Of a DNA stretch of 26,726 nucleotides, positions 1 to 8,730 are shown piece by piece. The notes below the pieces were generated by a model. It was given only the letters and a program-made list of their open reading frames with translations. It was not told the origin of the DNA and made no database searches. Numbering within the stretch: position 1 is the first letter of the stretch; each line of letters begins with the position of its first letter. The stretch comes from Carthagonibacter metallireducens (GTDB taxonomy: Bacteria > Gemmatimonadota > Gemmatimonadetes > Palauibacterales > Palauibacteraceae). The DNA is taken from positions 1 through 26,726 of the forward strand of contig JAMJQQ010000133.1 of NCBI GenBank assembly GCA_023554445.1, in the 5' to 3' direction. The translations under genes were made by a program, and so were the position numbers.

Positions 1-1145
1 TCCAGAGCGGCGGCGACGGTCTCCCCCCATTCGGGGTCCGCGATCCCCAGCACGACGGTCCTCCCTACGCCCGGTAGCGACTCGAGGAACCGCTCTACCT
101 CCGCGGGATCGACATTCTCACCTCCGCTGAGAATCATCTCGTCTGCCCTGCCCCGCACGGTGACCGATCCATCCGAGTTGACCGAGCCCGCGTCCCCGGT
201 GCGGAACCAGCCTTCCGAGTCGAACGGAAGCTCCCGGCCTTCGCCTTCCAGGTAGCTCGACAGGAGTGCCTCTCCCCTGACCTCCAGACGTCCGCTTCGG
301 CTGCGGACGTGCCACCCATCCAGCGGCACGGGTGCGCGTGGATCGCCGTCCGGAAGCGCCGTGGCGACCTGGGAGCAGGTCTCCGTCATCCCCCAGGTCT
401 CGAGCACCGGCAATCCCCTGCCGATTGCCTCACCCCACAATGAGTCGGGAGCGGCCGCCCCGCCGACCAATACCGCCCTGAGCGAATCGAAGCGGGAATC
501 AGCCGGGCCCCGATACCTCGATTCGAGCAGCCGGGCGAGCATGGTGGGAACGAGCGAGATCAATGTCACCTGCTCCCGCTCGATGAGACCGATGACGGCC
601 TCCGCATCGAATCGGTCGGCGAGAACGACTGTGCGGCGCGCCGCCAGGCAGCGGGTGAGGATCGACAGGCCTCCGACGTGAGCCAGCGGCAGCACGCACA
701 GCCAGCGATCTTCGTCCCGCCAGCCGAGGCGACGGGCGCTGGCCCGCGCTGATGCGGTCAAGGCGGCGCGTGAAAGCTCGACCCCGCGAGGGCGTCCCGT
801 GCTGCCGGACGTGAACATGATCGCCATCGCGTCGGAGTCCGTGGCGAGCAGGGTGCGGCGGGCCTGGATCTCCCGATCGGGCAATCTCGGGTCGATCGGA
901 GCGAAGGGCACTCGTTCCTCGATCGCCGCGAGGATGCGAAACACGGTCTCGGGTGAGGGAGATGCGTCGATGATGGTTACCGTTCGGGAGGGCCTCGAAC
1001 CGGCCACCCTCCCCGGCGATTCCTGCCGTACCCTCTCCACCTCGGCGGCCAGCTGCCGCCAGTTCCATCGCCTGCCATCGGCCGCGACGAGCGCGGGACC
1101 TTCGGGATCTTCCCGCGCGGCGGCCTTCACCGACAGGAGGGTCAT
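1..1145 (-). CDS. menE: O-succinylbenzoate--CoA ligase MenE (3' end cut by window edge)
   Basis: This adenylate-forming enzyme activates o-succinylbenzoate with ATP and CoA to OSB-CoA in menaquinone synthesis. Reading the minus strand from the ATG at 1145 gives 381 codons with no stop before the window edge, so the C-terminus is missing. The ANL-superfamily P-loop FTSGSTGRPRG is near residues 111-121. Further on come the WGMTET motif, GWFRTGD (ATP-ribose binding Asp) and the hinge region GRADEMILSGGENVDPAEVE. The catalytic lysine of the small C-terminal domain would lie beyond the edge. The start ATG overlaps the menC stop as ATGA (1142-1145), which implies translational coupling and fixes the start. 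Family motifs alone could fit other acyl-CoA ligases; the menC-adjacent position and the short N-terminal domain make MenE very likely. Confidence 0.93.
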   Translation of the reverse strand, partial: MTLLSVKAAAREDPEGPALVAADGRRWNWRQLAAEVERVRQESPGRVAGSRPSRTVTIIDASPSPETVFRILAAIEERVPFAPIDPRLPDREIQARRTLLATDSDAMAIMFTSGSTGRPRGVELSRAALTASARASARRLGWRDEDRWLCVLPLAHVGGLSILTRCLAARRTVVLADRFDAEAVIGLIEREQVTLISLVPTMLARLLESRYRGPADSRFDSLRAVLVGGAAAPDSLWGEAIGRGLPVLETWGMTETCSQVATALPDGDPRAPVPLDGWHVRSRSGRLEVRGEALLSSYLEGEGRELPFDSEGWFRTGDAGSVNSDGSVTVRGRADEMILSGGENVDPAEVERFLESLPGVGRTVVLGIADPEWGETVAAAL

Positions 1146-2404
1146 ATCACTCCGTCGCCTCCGGCTCGGTCCACCAGAGGCGAGGGATCGATTCCGTGTC
1201 CCGAGACTTCGGCGGGCACGAGCAGAGACCCTCGCAGCTGCGGTACCGGAACATCAGCCCACGCATCCAGCACACCGATCCGGTCGAGGCCCTGTGCGAG
1301 ACTTCGCTCGGCACCACCGTCACGATCGAACGGGGCGAGCCCGAGCGCCAGCTCGCAGGCCGCGCCATGGCCTACCGGACCCTCGAAGCTGTGAGTCACC
1401 ACGCAGCGTCGCCCGTGCCGGATCGCGCGCAGCCCGAGATCGAAGCAGCGGTCGAGGCCCCCGAGTGATGTCGGCTTGAGGATGAATGCCGACACGGACG
1501 GCTCGCCCAACAGTCTGCTCGCCAACTCCGGGTCGCGGAGCGACTCATCCGCGGCCAGTGGCACGGGCGAGTCCCCGAGCTCCGTCATCTCATCCCCCCG
1601 GACGGGCTCTTCGACGTACTCCGGGTGCAACTCAGCGAGGCGCTCCAGGTTCACGCGTGCCTCGGAAAGAGACCAGGTCCCGTTCGCATCCAGCCTGAGG
1701 CCGAGACCATCTCCGAGCTCCCCGCGCAGCAAGCGGAGCAGTTCGAACTCGCGGTCGAATCGCTCGCCGGGGCCGAGCTTCGCCTTCAGCACCCGAATCC
1801 CTCTGGCGTGTGCGTCTCTGGCCGCAGTCAACGCCGCGGTGCGGTCGGAGAGCGGAATCAGGGCGTTGACCTGATAACCCGAGGCCGCGGGCCCGGACTC
1901 GAGGGAGGGGATGCTCCCTTCCGAATCCGGCAGTTCCAGGTCTGCTGCAAATCGCAGGAGCAACTCGTGAGTCGGAATGCCGACCCGGCGGCTGGCGAGG
2001 TCCGTAACCGCCGAGATCACGGCGTTTCGAGCCGCGACCGAGCTTCCGAGAAGGTCGTCCAGCCGTGCGAAGGTGGACGCAGCGGCTGAATCACCCGTCT
2101 TCCCGAGCCATGGCAGCGTCTCCGGTGTCTCCGCCGCCCGGAGCAGCGCCGTGATCGCCTCACCGTCGGCGAGCAGTCGCAGCAGGGCCGAGGCGGCTTC
2201 CACCGGTCGCTCACCCGAGTAGGCAGCAAGGGGTGATGCCTCTCCCCAGCCCGATCTCCCCTGGCCATCCCGGATTTCCAGCAGGAAGCCGGTCCGCCAG
2301 GAGGTGACGTTCGACGAAACGGTCGCAGGATCCGACCCGTTCCGTCCGTCTCCGGTCGGCAGCCGGAATCGCACGAGCCTGGCGCGGGCGGGTGCGTCGC
2401 TCAT
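1142..2404 (-). CDS. menC: o-Succinylbenzoate synthase MenC
   Basis: This enolase-superfamily enzyme dehydrates SHCHC to o-succinylbenzoate in menaquinone synthesis. It has 420 residues. The catalytic set is visible: LKAKLG with the KxK pair (Lys207, Lys209), metal ligands in LDANGTW (Asp239), VEEP (Glu265) and ADES (Asp286), and the second catalytic lysine in LKPTSLGG (Lys310). At about 420 residues it is longer than the compact E. coli type, with an apparent insert around residues 85-125. The ATG at 2404 overlaps the menA stop as ATGA, and the gene's own stop overlaps the menE start in the same way. This start is preferred over an upstream in-frame extension to 2653, which would lie inside menA. 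OSB synthases are promiscuous and resemble N-acylamino-acid racemases, but the operon settles the role. Confidence 0.93.
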   Translation of the reverse strand: MSDAPARARLVRFRLPTGDGRNGSDPATVSSNVTSWRTGFLLEIRDGQGRSGWGEASPLAAYSGERPVEAASALLRLLADGEAITALLRAAETPETLPWLGKTGDSAAASTFARLDDLLGSSVAARNAVISAVTDLASRRVGIPTHELLLRFAADLELPDSEGSIPSLESGPAASGYQVNALIPLSDRTAALTAARDAHARGIRVLKAKLGPGERFDREFELLRLLRGELGDGLGLRLDANGTWSLSEARVNLERLAELHPEYVEEPVRGDEMTELGDSPVPLAADESLRDPELASRLLGEPSVSAFILKPTSLGGLDRCFDLGLRAIRHGRRCVVTHSFEGPVGHGAACELALGLAPFDRDGGAERSLAQGLDRIGVLDAWADVPVPQLRGSLLVPAEVSGHGIDPSPLVDRAGGDGVI

Positions 2405-3303
2405 CCCCGTCCGCCCATCATTATCCCCGCGGAAAACAGTAGCGACCAGACGAGAAACAGTCTGGCCGTGCCGGCGAGCGTCCGATTCAAGACCGGTCCC
2501 CTTTCGTTTCTGAGGGATCGAAACAGAGGTATGGCAAGCGGGGCCGCGGCGAGAACGAGAAGCACGGTGGGAGGCTGATTGGCGGCCAGGACAGTCGCGA
2601 CGGGGACGAGAAATCCGAGGGCTACCAGAGCGACGTACTCCCCGACGCCCCAAGCTCGACCGAATCGCACTTGAAGAGTGCGTTTGCCGGCCTGGCGATC
2701 CTGCTCGATGTCACGGACGTTGTTGACCACCAGAATAGCGCTCGCGAGGCACCCGGCGGCGAAACCCGCCGGCCAGGCCGAGGGAGGCACGGCACCTGCC
2801 TGCACGAAAGCGGTGCCACACACGGCGACGAAGCCGAAGAAGATGAGGACGAACAGCTCGCCGAGGCCGTTGTAGCCGAGAGGCCATGGGCCTCCCGTGT
2901 AAGCGATCGCCGCTCCGATAGCCGCCAGTCCGATGGCGATGACCTGCCAGCCCGCTATGGCCGTCAAGTAGATGCCCACCACCATCGATGCCCCGAAGAC
3001 CGCGGCCATGCCCCGTCGCACCTGCTCCGGTGTCAGAAGCCCGGCCTGCGTGACTCGAAGCGGACCGGTGCGGTCCTCCCGGTCGGCCCCGCGCTCGAAG
3101 TCGTAGACGTCGTTCGCCAGGTTCGCGCCGACCTGGAGCAACAACGCCCCGAGTGCCGCGGCGACCGCCGGTCCGGCCCGGAATCCGCCAACGCTCCACG
3201 CCACGGCGGTTCCGACGAGCACCGGCGCCAGCGCGGCCGGCAGCGTCTTCGGTCGCGCCGCTAGAACCCAGGTCTCGAGCGCTCCTGGTGCGGGGGCGGT
3301 CAT
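2401..3303 (-). CDS. menA: 1,4-Dihydroxy-2-naphthoate polyprenyltransferase MenA
   Basis: This integral membrane UbiA-family prenyltransferase attaches the polyprenyl tail to DHNA and makes demethylmenaquinone. The 300-residue product has about eight or nine hydrophobic segments. The two Asp-rich, Mg-diphosphate binding motifs of the family are clear: NLANDVYDFERGAD at residues 61-74 and NNVRDIEQD at 194-202. The N-terminus WVLAARPKTLPAALAPVLVG is typical of MenA. The ATG at 3303 lies 5 bases after the menB stop, and the stop forms an ATGA overlap with menC. MenA and UbiA-type enzymes share these motifs; position between menB and menC makes the DHNA substrate nearly certain. Confidence 0.95.
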   Translation of the reverse strand: MTAPAPGALETWVLAARPKTLPAALAPVLVGTAVAWSVGGFRAGPAVAAALGALLLQVGANLANDVYDFERGADREDRTGPLRVTQAGLLTPEQVRRGMAAVFGASMVVGIYLTAIAGWQVIAIGLAAIGAAIAYTGGPWPLGYNGLGELFVLIFFGFVAVCGTAFVQAGAVPPSAWPAGFAAGCLASAILVVNNVRDIEQDRQAGKRTLQVRFGRAWGVGEYVALVALGFLVPVATVLAANQPPTVLLVLAAAPLAIPLFRSLRNERGPVLNRTLAGTARLFLVWSLLFSAGIMMGGRG

Positions 3304-3308
3304 GCCCG

Positions 3309-4139
3309 TCAGGGAAAGCGAGGGAACTTCCCGAAGTCGGGTTTCCGCTTCTCGAGAAACGCCTGCTTCCCCTCCTGCGCCTCCTCCGTGAGATAGAACA
3401 GCAGGGTCGCATCGCCGGCCAGCTGCTGAAGTCCGGTCTGACCGTCACAGTCGGCGTTCAACGAGGCCTTGAGCAGCCGGATCGCGGTAGCGCTGTGCTG
3501 GAGAATCTCCAGGGACCACTGCACGGTCTCCTCTTCGAGACGCTCGAGCGGAACTACCGCGTTCACCAGTCCCATCTCCAGCGCCTGCTGTGCGTCGTAC
3601 TGTCGGCAGAGAAACCAGATCTCGCGCGCCTTCTTCTGTCCCACGATCCTGGCGAGGTACGAAGAGCCGTACCCACCGTCGAAACTGCCGACCTTCGGAC
3701 CGGTCTGCCCGAACCGTGCGTTGTCAGCGGCGATCGTGAGGTCGCATACCACGTGCAGTACGTGTCCTCCACCTATCGCGTAGCCGGCCACCATCGCGAT
3801 AACGGGCTTCGGCATGGTGCGGATCTGTCGCTGCAGGTCGAGCACGTTCAGCCGGGGGACTTCGTCACTGCCCGCGTAGCCGCCCAGCTTTCGGACCGAC
3901 TGGTCACCTCCGGAGCAGAAGGCCTCGCCCCCGGCTCCGGTCAGGATCGCGACTCCGATCTCCGGGTCCTGTCGTACGTCGGCGAAGGCCCGCTCCATCT
4001 CGAACACGGTCTGGGGGCGGAACGCGTTCCGTACCCGCGGCCGGTTGATCGTCACCTTCGCGATTCCCTGCTCGCACTTGTGGTACAGGATGTCTTCGAA
4101 GCCGAAGTCATCCTGAAGTATCCAGTTCACGGCGCTCAT
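3309..4139 (-). CDS. menB: 1,4-Dihydroxy-2-naphthoyl-CoA synthase MenB
   Basis: This crotonase-fold enzyme closes the second ring, converting OSB-CoA to DHNA-CoA. The 276-residue protein is strikingly like E. coli MenB along its length. Oxyanion-hole segments include FCSGGDQSVR (near 74-83) and VAGYAIGGGHVLH (117-129). The active-site stretch FGQTGPKVGSFDGGYGSS follows at 143-160. The Gln145/Gly147 pair of QTG and the Trp175 of EIWFLCR correspond to residues known to hold a bicarbonate cofactor in type I MenB, so this should be a bicarbonate-dependent form. I chose the ATG at 4139 because GGGGAGG lies about 10 bases upstream and homology begins there; an in-frame extension to 4232 has no such support. 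An intergenic gap of 181 bases separates it from menD, so it may also have its own promoter. Confidence 0.96.
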   Translation of the reverse strand: MSAVNWILQDDFGFEDILYHKCEQGIAKVTINRPRVRNAFRPQTVFEMERAFADVRQDPEIGVAILTGAGGEAFCSGGDQSVRKLGGYAGSDEVPRLNVLDLQRQIRTMPKPVIAMVAGYAIGGGHVLHVVCDLTIAADNARFGQTGPKVGSFDGGYGSSYLARIVGQKKAREIWFLCRQYDAQQALEMGLVNAVVPLERLEEETVQWSLEILQHSATAIRLLKASLNADCDGQTGLQQLAGDATLLFYLTEEAQEGKQAFLEKRKPDFGKFPRFP

Positions 4140-4320
4140 TCGCGTCGAACCTCCCCGGGCGATCGAGAGATCGCCTCTTCTCGTGTCTTTGTGCCGGGAT
4201 TCGGACGGCCTCCTCCCGATGGACGGAGGCAAGATACGACCGGTCGGCGCCGAGGAAACACGCCGATCGAGCTCGACTCGTCTGATGCAGGATCGGCTCC
4301 CGCGAACCGGCTATGTCGGC
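4140..4320 (-). promoter_or_regulatory. menD-menB intergenic leader with hairpin next to the menB ribosome binding site
   Basis: This is the only sizeable gap inside the menaquinone operon. On the minus strand the menB Shine-Dalgarno (GGGGAGG, 4150-4156) is preceded by a perfect 7-bp inverted repeat, GGCGATC/GATCGCC at 4158-4175, with a 4-base loop. I see no convincing sigma-70 promoter; TATCTT after a poor TTTCCT is the best and is weak. The gap could hold a secondary promoter, a processing site or a translation-control hairpin. Confidence 0.35.
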
Positions 4321-6099
4321 TCAGCCCGCATCCACCGATTCCGCGAGCCGGAGCACCCACTCCGCCGCCGGGGGGCCATCGAGGCGAGCCTCGATCACGG
4401 TCGCACCGGGCCGGGCGTGGGCCTCGCCGATCGCATCGGCCAGTGCGTCCGTCGACTCGACGGCCACACCGGGGACGCCGAAGGCCATGGCGGCAGCCGT
4501 CGGGCTCACGCTGGGAGGCGTGTGAAAGAAGCGCGAGAACGCGGCCGGGTCCCCGGACAGCGCATCACGTACCGGCAGGAGGTCGAACAGACGCCCTCCG
4601 CCGTTGCACAGCACCACGATCGCCATGGAACCCTTGATTCCACTCGCTGCGGCCAGGCCTCCCACGTCGTGCTGAAATCCAACGTCGCCGAGCAGCAGGA
4701 GACCCGTGAACCCCGACGCGTCGACCGCTCCAGCCAGACTCGAAATCGCGCCGTCGATTCCACTCGCTCCCCGTTGAGAGAGGACGGCGATCGATCGTTC
4801 GGACGCAGGACAGAACAGGTCCACCTCCCGAACCGGAAGCGAATTGCCGAGCGACAGGAGGCTGCCAGCGTCCAGTGCCTCGAGGCAGGCGCGCACTGCG
4901 GCCGGCTCGGAAAACCCTCCTTCCGACGACAACAACTCATCGAGGGTCCGCCACACACGCTCGGAGCCGCGCCTCGCGCGCGCCGGCCAGTCGGCCTCCG
5001 GTGCGTTCCCGTCCAGCCGCTCCGCCACACCCTGGAGAACCAGGGCGGGATCCATGGTCCAGACATCCGAGGCGCGATTGAAGGCCTCGGGATATCCGCG
5101 CGCGGCGATGACGACCCTCTCGGGTGCCCGGTCGGAGCCGAGCCACGTCCCCAGGCTCCGGCCAGTGGGCGCATCGCCAATCTGGAGGACGAAGTCAGGG
5201 TCGAGGGAATCGTCGCCACGTCCTGCACCAAGCAGTTGCTCGAATGCGTCCAGCACCAGCCGCCGGGGCACACCGCTTCCGAATCGAAGCTGGCTCGTCG
5301 CTTCCGGAGCGAGCACGAATCCGGAGCGTTCCAGGAAGTGATTCACGACTGCCGCCGGTACCGCTCTCGAGACAGCCATCGGACCGGCGAGCAGCACCCC
5401 TCGGCGTGCGCGTCGCAGCCGGCTGGCGAGCGCATCCAGATCCTCGGAGCGGGGGTCGGGATTCGGGGTTCGCGGTCGCGGGAGGCCCGCATCGAGCACG
5501 GCTTCGGCTCGCGAGCGAAGGCTCGCGACCTCCGGCGGGTCGGCCCCGGTCGGCTGAAGCGGTTTGCGGAAGCGCGCATTCAGGTGAACGGGACCTGGGT
5601 CGGGAAGCATGGATGCCTGTACGATCCGCGCAGCGCTCCTCGGCAGGCCTTCCCAGGCCCGGGGATCCGGATCGGGCAGACCGAGGTCCAGCGCCATGCG
5701 AACCCACCGGCCGAAAAGGTGCGACTGGTCGATGGTCTGGTTGGCACCACGGTGCATCAGTTCCGGTGGCCGGTCGGCGGTCAGGACAACCAGTGGAATG
5801 CCCGACAGCGAGGCCTCGATCAGCGCCGGATAATAGTGAGCGGCGGCGGTTCCCGACGTACAGACCAGCAAACCCGGCTCGTGAGTGATTTTCGCCTGAC
5901 CCAGCGCAACGAATCCGGCCACCCGCTCGTCGGCGACCACCATTGCCCCGAGGCGACCTTCCGCCTCTGCACGCCGGATGGCGAGCACGAGCGGCGTGGA
6001 CCTCGACCCCGGGCTCACGACCGCGCGGCGGACCCCGCTGGCGACGAGCGCATCGATCAGCAGGTCGGCCCAGGCGGCCTGGAGGTTCGCGTAGCTCAT
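4321..6099 (-). CDS. menD: SEPHCHC synthase MenD (thiamine diphosphate dependent)
   Basis: MenD condenses isochorismate with the succinyl semialdehyde-ThDP adduct formed from 2-oxoglutarate, giving SEPHCHC, the first committed menaquinone intermediate. The 592-residue length is slightly above the usual 550-580. The N-terminal Pyr domain has VVSPGSRSTPL (28-37) and the cofactor-activating glutamate in ADERVAGFVALGQAK (Glu58). GPVHLN follows. The C-terminal PP domain has the ThDP/Mg segment LLLLGDVGFQHDVGGL, followed by IVVLCNGGGRLFDLLP, which matches the NNNGGxIFxxLP block of MenD. The ATG at 6099 overlaps the menF stop as ATGA, coupling the consecutive enzymes. No key residue looks lost. Confidence 0.95.
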   Translation of the reverse strand: MSYANLQAAWADLLIDALVASGVRRAVVSPGSRSTPLVLAIRRAEAEGRLGAMVVADERVAGFVALGQAKITHEPGLLVCTSGTAAAHYYPALIEASLSGIPLVVLTADRPPELMHRGANQTIDQSHLFGRWVRMALDLGLPDPDPRAWEGLPRSAARIVQASMLPDPGPVHLNARFRKPLQPTGADPPEVASLRSRAEAVLDAGLPRPRTPNPDPRSEDLDALASRLRRARRGVLLAGPMAVSRAVPAAVVNHFLERSGFVLAPEATSQLRFGSGVPRRLVLDAFEQLLGAGRGDDSLDPDFVLQIGDAPTGRSLGTWLGSDRAPERVVIAARGYPEAFNRASDVWTMDPALVLQGVAERLDGNAPEADWPARARRGSERVWRTLDELLSSEGGFSEPAAVRACLEALDAGSLLSLGNSLPVREVDLFCPASERSIAVLSQRGASGIDGAISSLAGAVDASGFTGLLLLGDVGFQHDVGGLAAASGIKGSMAIVVLCNGGGRLFDLLPVRDALSGDPAAFSRFFHTPPSVSPTAAAMAFGVPGVAVESTDALADAIGEAHARPGATVIEARLDGPPAAEWVLRLAESVDAG

Positions 6100-7574
6100 A
6101 TCGGAATCTCCGTCACACCGAGCGCGTGCGACAGGCGCCGGAGCTTCGCCTCGGTTTCCCGGTACTCGGCCTGGGGATCGGAGGCGAGCACGATTCCCGC
6201 TCCCGCGTACAACCAGGCCCGGTCGGGCCCGAGAAGGGCCGAACGGATGCCCACCGCGATCTGAGCGTCTCCCTCAGGCGTAACCCAGCCGACGGGTCCC
6301 GCGTACCAGCCCCGTTCCACCGGTTCCGTATCCGCGAGAAACCGGAGTGCGGCATCCCGGGGAAGACCTCCAACTGCCGGCGTGGGATGGAGGGCGGCGA
6401 GAGTCTCGAATGGACTCAAACCGGGGCGCAGATCGGCGTCGATCGCCGAGCAGAGGTGGGCGAGCCCGGTCAGTCCCCGGACTTCGGGCCACGGAGGGAG
6501 CCCGCGCCGGAGCGTGATCGGCTCCAGTGCCTCGACGATGCCGCGGACCACGATAGCGTGTTCCTCGAGGTCCTTACCGCTGCCGAAGAGCTGCTCCGCG
6601 GCCCGGGCCAGGGCCGCGGTCCGCTCGATCCCCGGGTCCAGCTGGCAGGTACCGGCCAGCGCCTCGGTACGAAGTCGATTCTCTCGCTTCTCCATCAGCA
6701 GCTCAGGTGAAGCACCCAGGAAGGTCCGATCACCACGGCGCAGCCCGAAAACGTATTCGCGCTGCCGGGAAGCCAGCCCGGAAAGGAGCGGCACGGGGTC
6801 ACGACGACCGCCGAGTGGAACCGTTCGCCGCCGGCATACGACCACCTTACGCAGCTTCCCGCTGCGAATCCCGTCGCGCGCCGCCTCGACGAGCTGCACC
6901 CAGTCTTCCGGGACCGGTCCGGCATCGGGCGATTGCTTCTCAATCGCATTGGCGCGCGTCATCGACGCGTCCCGGTCCGCATGATCTGCTGGCCCGTTCT
7001 CGTTGTCGGGCTCGAATCGATCACCGGGCCCGCCGAGCAGCGCCTCGATCCATGCAGACGCCCTCGACTGGTTCTCCGCGACCGAGGACCCGTCGAGGAC
7101 CAGTCGGCCCCTGACGCCACCGCCTGCCTCCTCGATCGTCAGCTGCGGGAGCACGAAGCCACCCTCGCCGAAGGCTTCCCACTCTCCCCGATCGGCCGTC
7201 GCCGCGAACGCCGCCCCGCCGAACAGACGGATCGGCTCCAGGCACGCTTGCCCGGAATCCACGTCCACATGCGAGATGTCGTCGGCCAGTCGGGCCAGTG
7301 ATTCGGCCGATCGCCCGGGATCGGTGCCCGGGCCGGCCGGCACGAACGCGACCCGTCCGGTCGATGCGTTGCTCAGGCCGTCGGGCGATCGCCAGAAGGT
7401 CGCTTCGCCGCTCGGAAACGCGTCCCAGACTCGCAGGGGCTCGAAACGGTCCGGCAGGTCGAAGGAGAGAACGAGCGGACCACCGGATGTACCGAGCCCG
7501 GCCAGCCGCGATCGAATGGCTTTCTGCAGGTCCCGCGCAGTGGCCGGATCGCAGTTGCGGGTCCCGGTCGCCAC
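6096..7574 (-). CDS. menF: Isochorismate synthase MenF
   Basis: This chorismate-utilising enzyme isomerises chorismate to isochorismate, committing it to menaquinone. The predicted length is 492 residues. The C-terminal chorismate-binding domain carries KVVVCRRRTV, GASPELLMEKREN, LRTEALAGT, HPTPAVGGLPRD, RGWYAGPVGW, AVGIRSALL and YAGAGIVLASDPQAEYRETEAKL, all in the usual order. The N-terminal 200 residues are poorly conserved, as usual. The start is GTG at 7574, 20 bases after the DAHP synthase stop; there is no strong Shine-Dalgarno, so the exact start is less certain than the gene. A salicylate- or siderophore-type isochorismate synthase would share the motifs, but the overlap with menD favours MenF. 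Confidence 0.94.
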   Translation of the reverse strand: MATGTRNCDPATARDLQKAIRSRLAGLGTSGGPLVLSFDLPDRFEPLRVWDAFPSGEATFWRSPDGLSNASTGRVAFVPAGPGTDPGRSAESLARLADDISHVDVDSGQACLEPIRLFGGAAFAATADRGEWEAFGEGGFVLPQLTIEEAGGGVRGRLVLDGSSVAENQSRASAWIEALLGGPGDRFEPDNENGPADHADRDASMTRANAIEKQSPDAGPVPEDWVQLVEAARDGIRSGKLRKVVVCRRRTVPLGGRRDPVPLLSGLASRQREYVFGLRRGDRTFLGASPELLMEKRENRLRTEALAGTCQLDPGIERTAALARAAEQLFGSGKDLEEHAIVVRGIVEALEPITLRRGLPPWPEVRGLTGLAHLCSAIDADLRPGLSPFETLAALHPTPAVGGLPRDAALRFLADTEPVERGWYAGPVGWVTPEGDAQIAVGIRSALLGPDRAWLYAGAGIVLASDPQAEYRETEAKLRRLSHALGVTEIPI

Positions 7575-7594
7575 TGCGTCCGGCGGTCCCGGTC

Positions 7595-8599
7595 TCAGCC
7601 GGTCAGGGGGACGGCGAAGGAAAGGGGCGTGAACAGGTCCGAGGCGAGCGACTCGATTTCGTCGAAAGTCAGCGCCTGGGGTCCATCGCTCAACGCATGT
7701 CCCGGGTCCGGGTGAACCTCGATCAGCAGTCCGGCTGCTCCGGCGGCGATCGCGGCTCGGCTCAGGGCCGGAATCAGATCGCGCCGGCCGAGCCCGTGCG
7801 ACGGATCCACGATCACCGGCAGGCCGTGAACGTGACGCAGGAGCGCGACGGAACCCAGGTCCAGCAGGTTGCGAGTCCGGTCGTCGAAGCTGCGGATGCC
7901 TCGCTCACAGAACAGAACGGATGGCGCCCCGCCCGCCAGACAGTACTCGGCGGCAGAGAGCCACTCCTCCACCGTCGCGGCCATTCCCCGCTTCACGAGC
8001 ACCGGTCGGCCGCTGCGACCCGCCGCGTCGAGCAGAGCTCCGTTGTGCATGTTGCGGGATCCGATCTGGACCAGATCCGCCACCTCGGCCACCGCGTCAA
8101 CCGAATTCTCCGAGAGGGCCTCGGTGACCACGAGCAGCTCATGTGCGTCGGCCGCCTCTCGTAACCAGCGGAGCGCAGTGGTACCGACACCCTGGAAGTC
8201 GTAGGGCGAGGTGCGGGGCTTGTAGGCGCCTCCGCGCAAGAACCGCCCCCCGAGTCGTGCCACCCGTTCCGCGGCTTCGTGAATGCCACGTTCGGACTCG
8301 ACGCTGCAGGGTCCGGCCATCAGTACGGGATCGGCATCTCCGCCGACCACGACGTCTCCGATCTTCACCGAAGCGCTCAGTGCGTCCACCCGAGGATGGC
8401 GAGAGGCCGGCTCGGACACATCGGCAACGCCCGGCACGCTCAGCAGCGCATCACGATCCACGTCGCCGGAATGGGAATGCACGAACAGCTGCACCGACCC
8501 GCGCCTTCCCTCGAACGGGGAGGTCCACAGGCCGAGGGCGGCAAGGGCATCGCGAACGATCCCCGCATCGACTCCCTCTGTCAGCGTTACGATCATCAC
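7595..8599 (-). CDS. aroF: 3-Deoxy-7-phosphoheptulonate (DAHP) synthase, type I-beta
   Basis: It condenses phosphoenolpyruvate with erythrose 4-phosphate, the entry step of the shikimate pathway. The 334-residue protein has an N-terminal ferredoxin-like regulatory domain (about 1-80), starting MMIVTLTEG. The catalytic barrel follows, with LMAGPCSVES, RGGAYKPRTSPYDFQG, GSRNMHN, VKRGMAAT, CERGIRSF, IVDPSHGLGRRD and IEVHPDP. This is the Thermotoga/Bacillus-like class I-beta architecture, not the E. coli AroFGH class. The ORF starts GTG-ATG at 8599/8596 and either codon may be used; no clear Shine-Dalgarno is present. It heads the menaquinone operon with no other shikimate gene nearby, suggesting it serves to raise chorismate supply for MenF. 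The symbol follows common usage for this class. Confidence 0.93.
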   Translation of the reverse strand: MMIVTLTEGVDAGIVRDALAALGLWTSPFEGRRGSVQLFVHSHSGDVDRDALLSVPGVADVSEPASRHPRVDALSASVKIGDVVVGGDADPVLMAGPCSVESERGIHEAAERVARLGGRFLRGGAYKPRTSPYDFQGVGTTALRWLREAADAHELLVVTEALSENSVDAVAEVADLVQIGSRNMHNGALLDAAGRSGRPVLVKRGMAATVEEWLSAAEYCLAGGAPSVLFCERGIRSFDDRTRNLLDLGSVALLRHVHGLPVIVDPSHGLGRRDLIPALSRAAIAAGAAGLLIEVHPDPGHALSDGPQALTFDEIESLASDLFTPLSFAVPLTG

Positions 8600-8730
8600 A
8601 TCAGTCGGTCGAGTGTCCGTATCTCAAGGGGCGCGAAGGATGCGCAGAAACCCGCAGGAATACAAGGTCTCTTCCGCGATCCCGGCGCGCCAGTACGGAG
8701 ACCCGCGGGCGGGGAAGTTGTTCCGGCAGG
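8600..8730 (-). promoter_or_regulatory. Gap upstream of the menaquinone operon
   Basis: This 131-base gap lies before the DAHP synthase start and should hold the operon promoter if the small upstream gene is not co-transcribed. The only candidate I see on the minus strand is TTGTAT, 17 bases, CATCCT, which is a poor match. No hairpin or riboswitch-like structure stands out. Confidence 0.2.

Noticed and set aside
499..1068. Minus-strand open frame of 189 codons inside menE
   Set aside because: It is in a different frame from the clear adenylating-enzyme reading frame, and its sequence is Arg/His-rich without motifs.
3153..4637. Plus-strand open frame of 494 codons opposite menA/menB
   Set aside because: Shadow frame across several genes, with an Arg/Pro-rich low-complexity end and no family motifs.
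4183..6264. Long plus-strand open frame of 693 codons opposite menD
   Set aside because: It is antisense to menD and neighbours, is rich in Arg/Gly/His as expected for a shadow of a high-GC gene, and has no recognisable domain; menD on the other strand is unambiguous.
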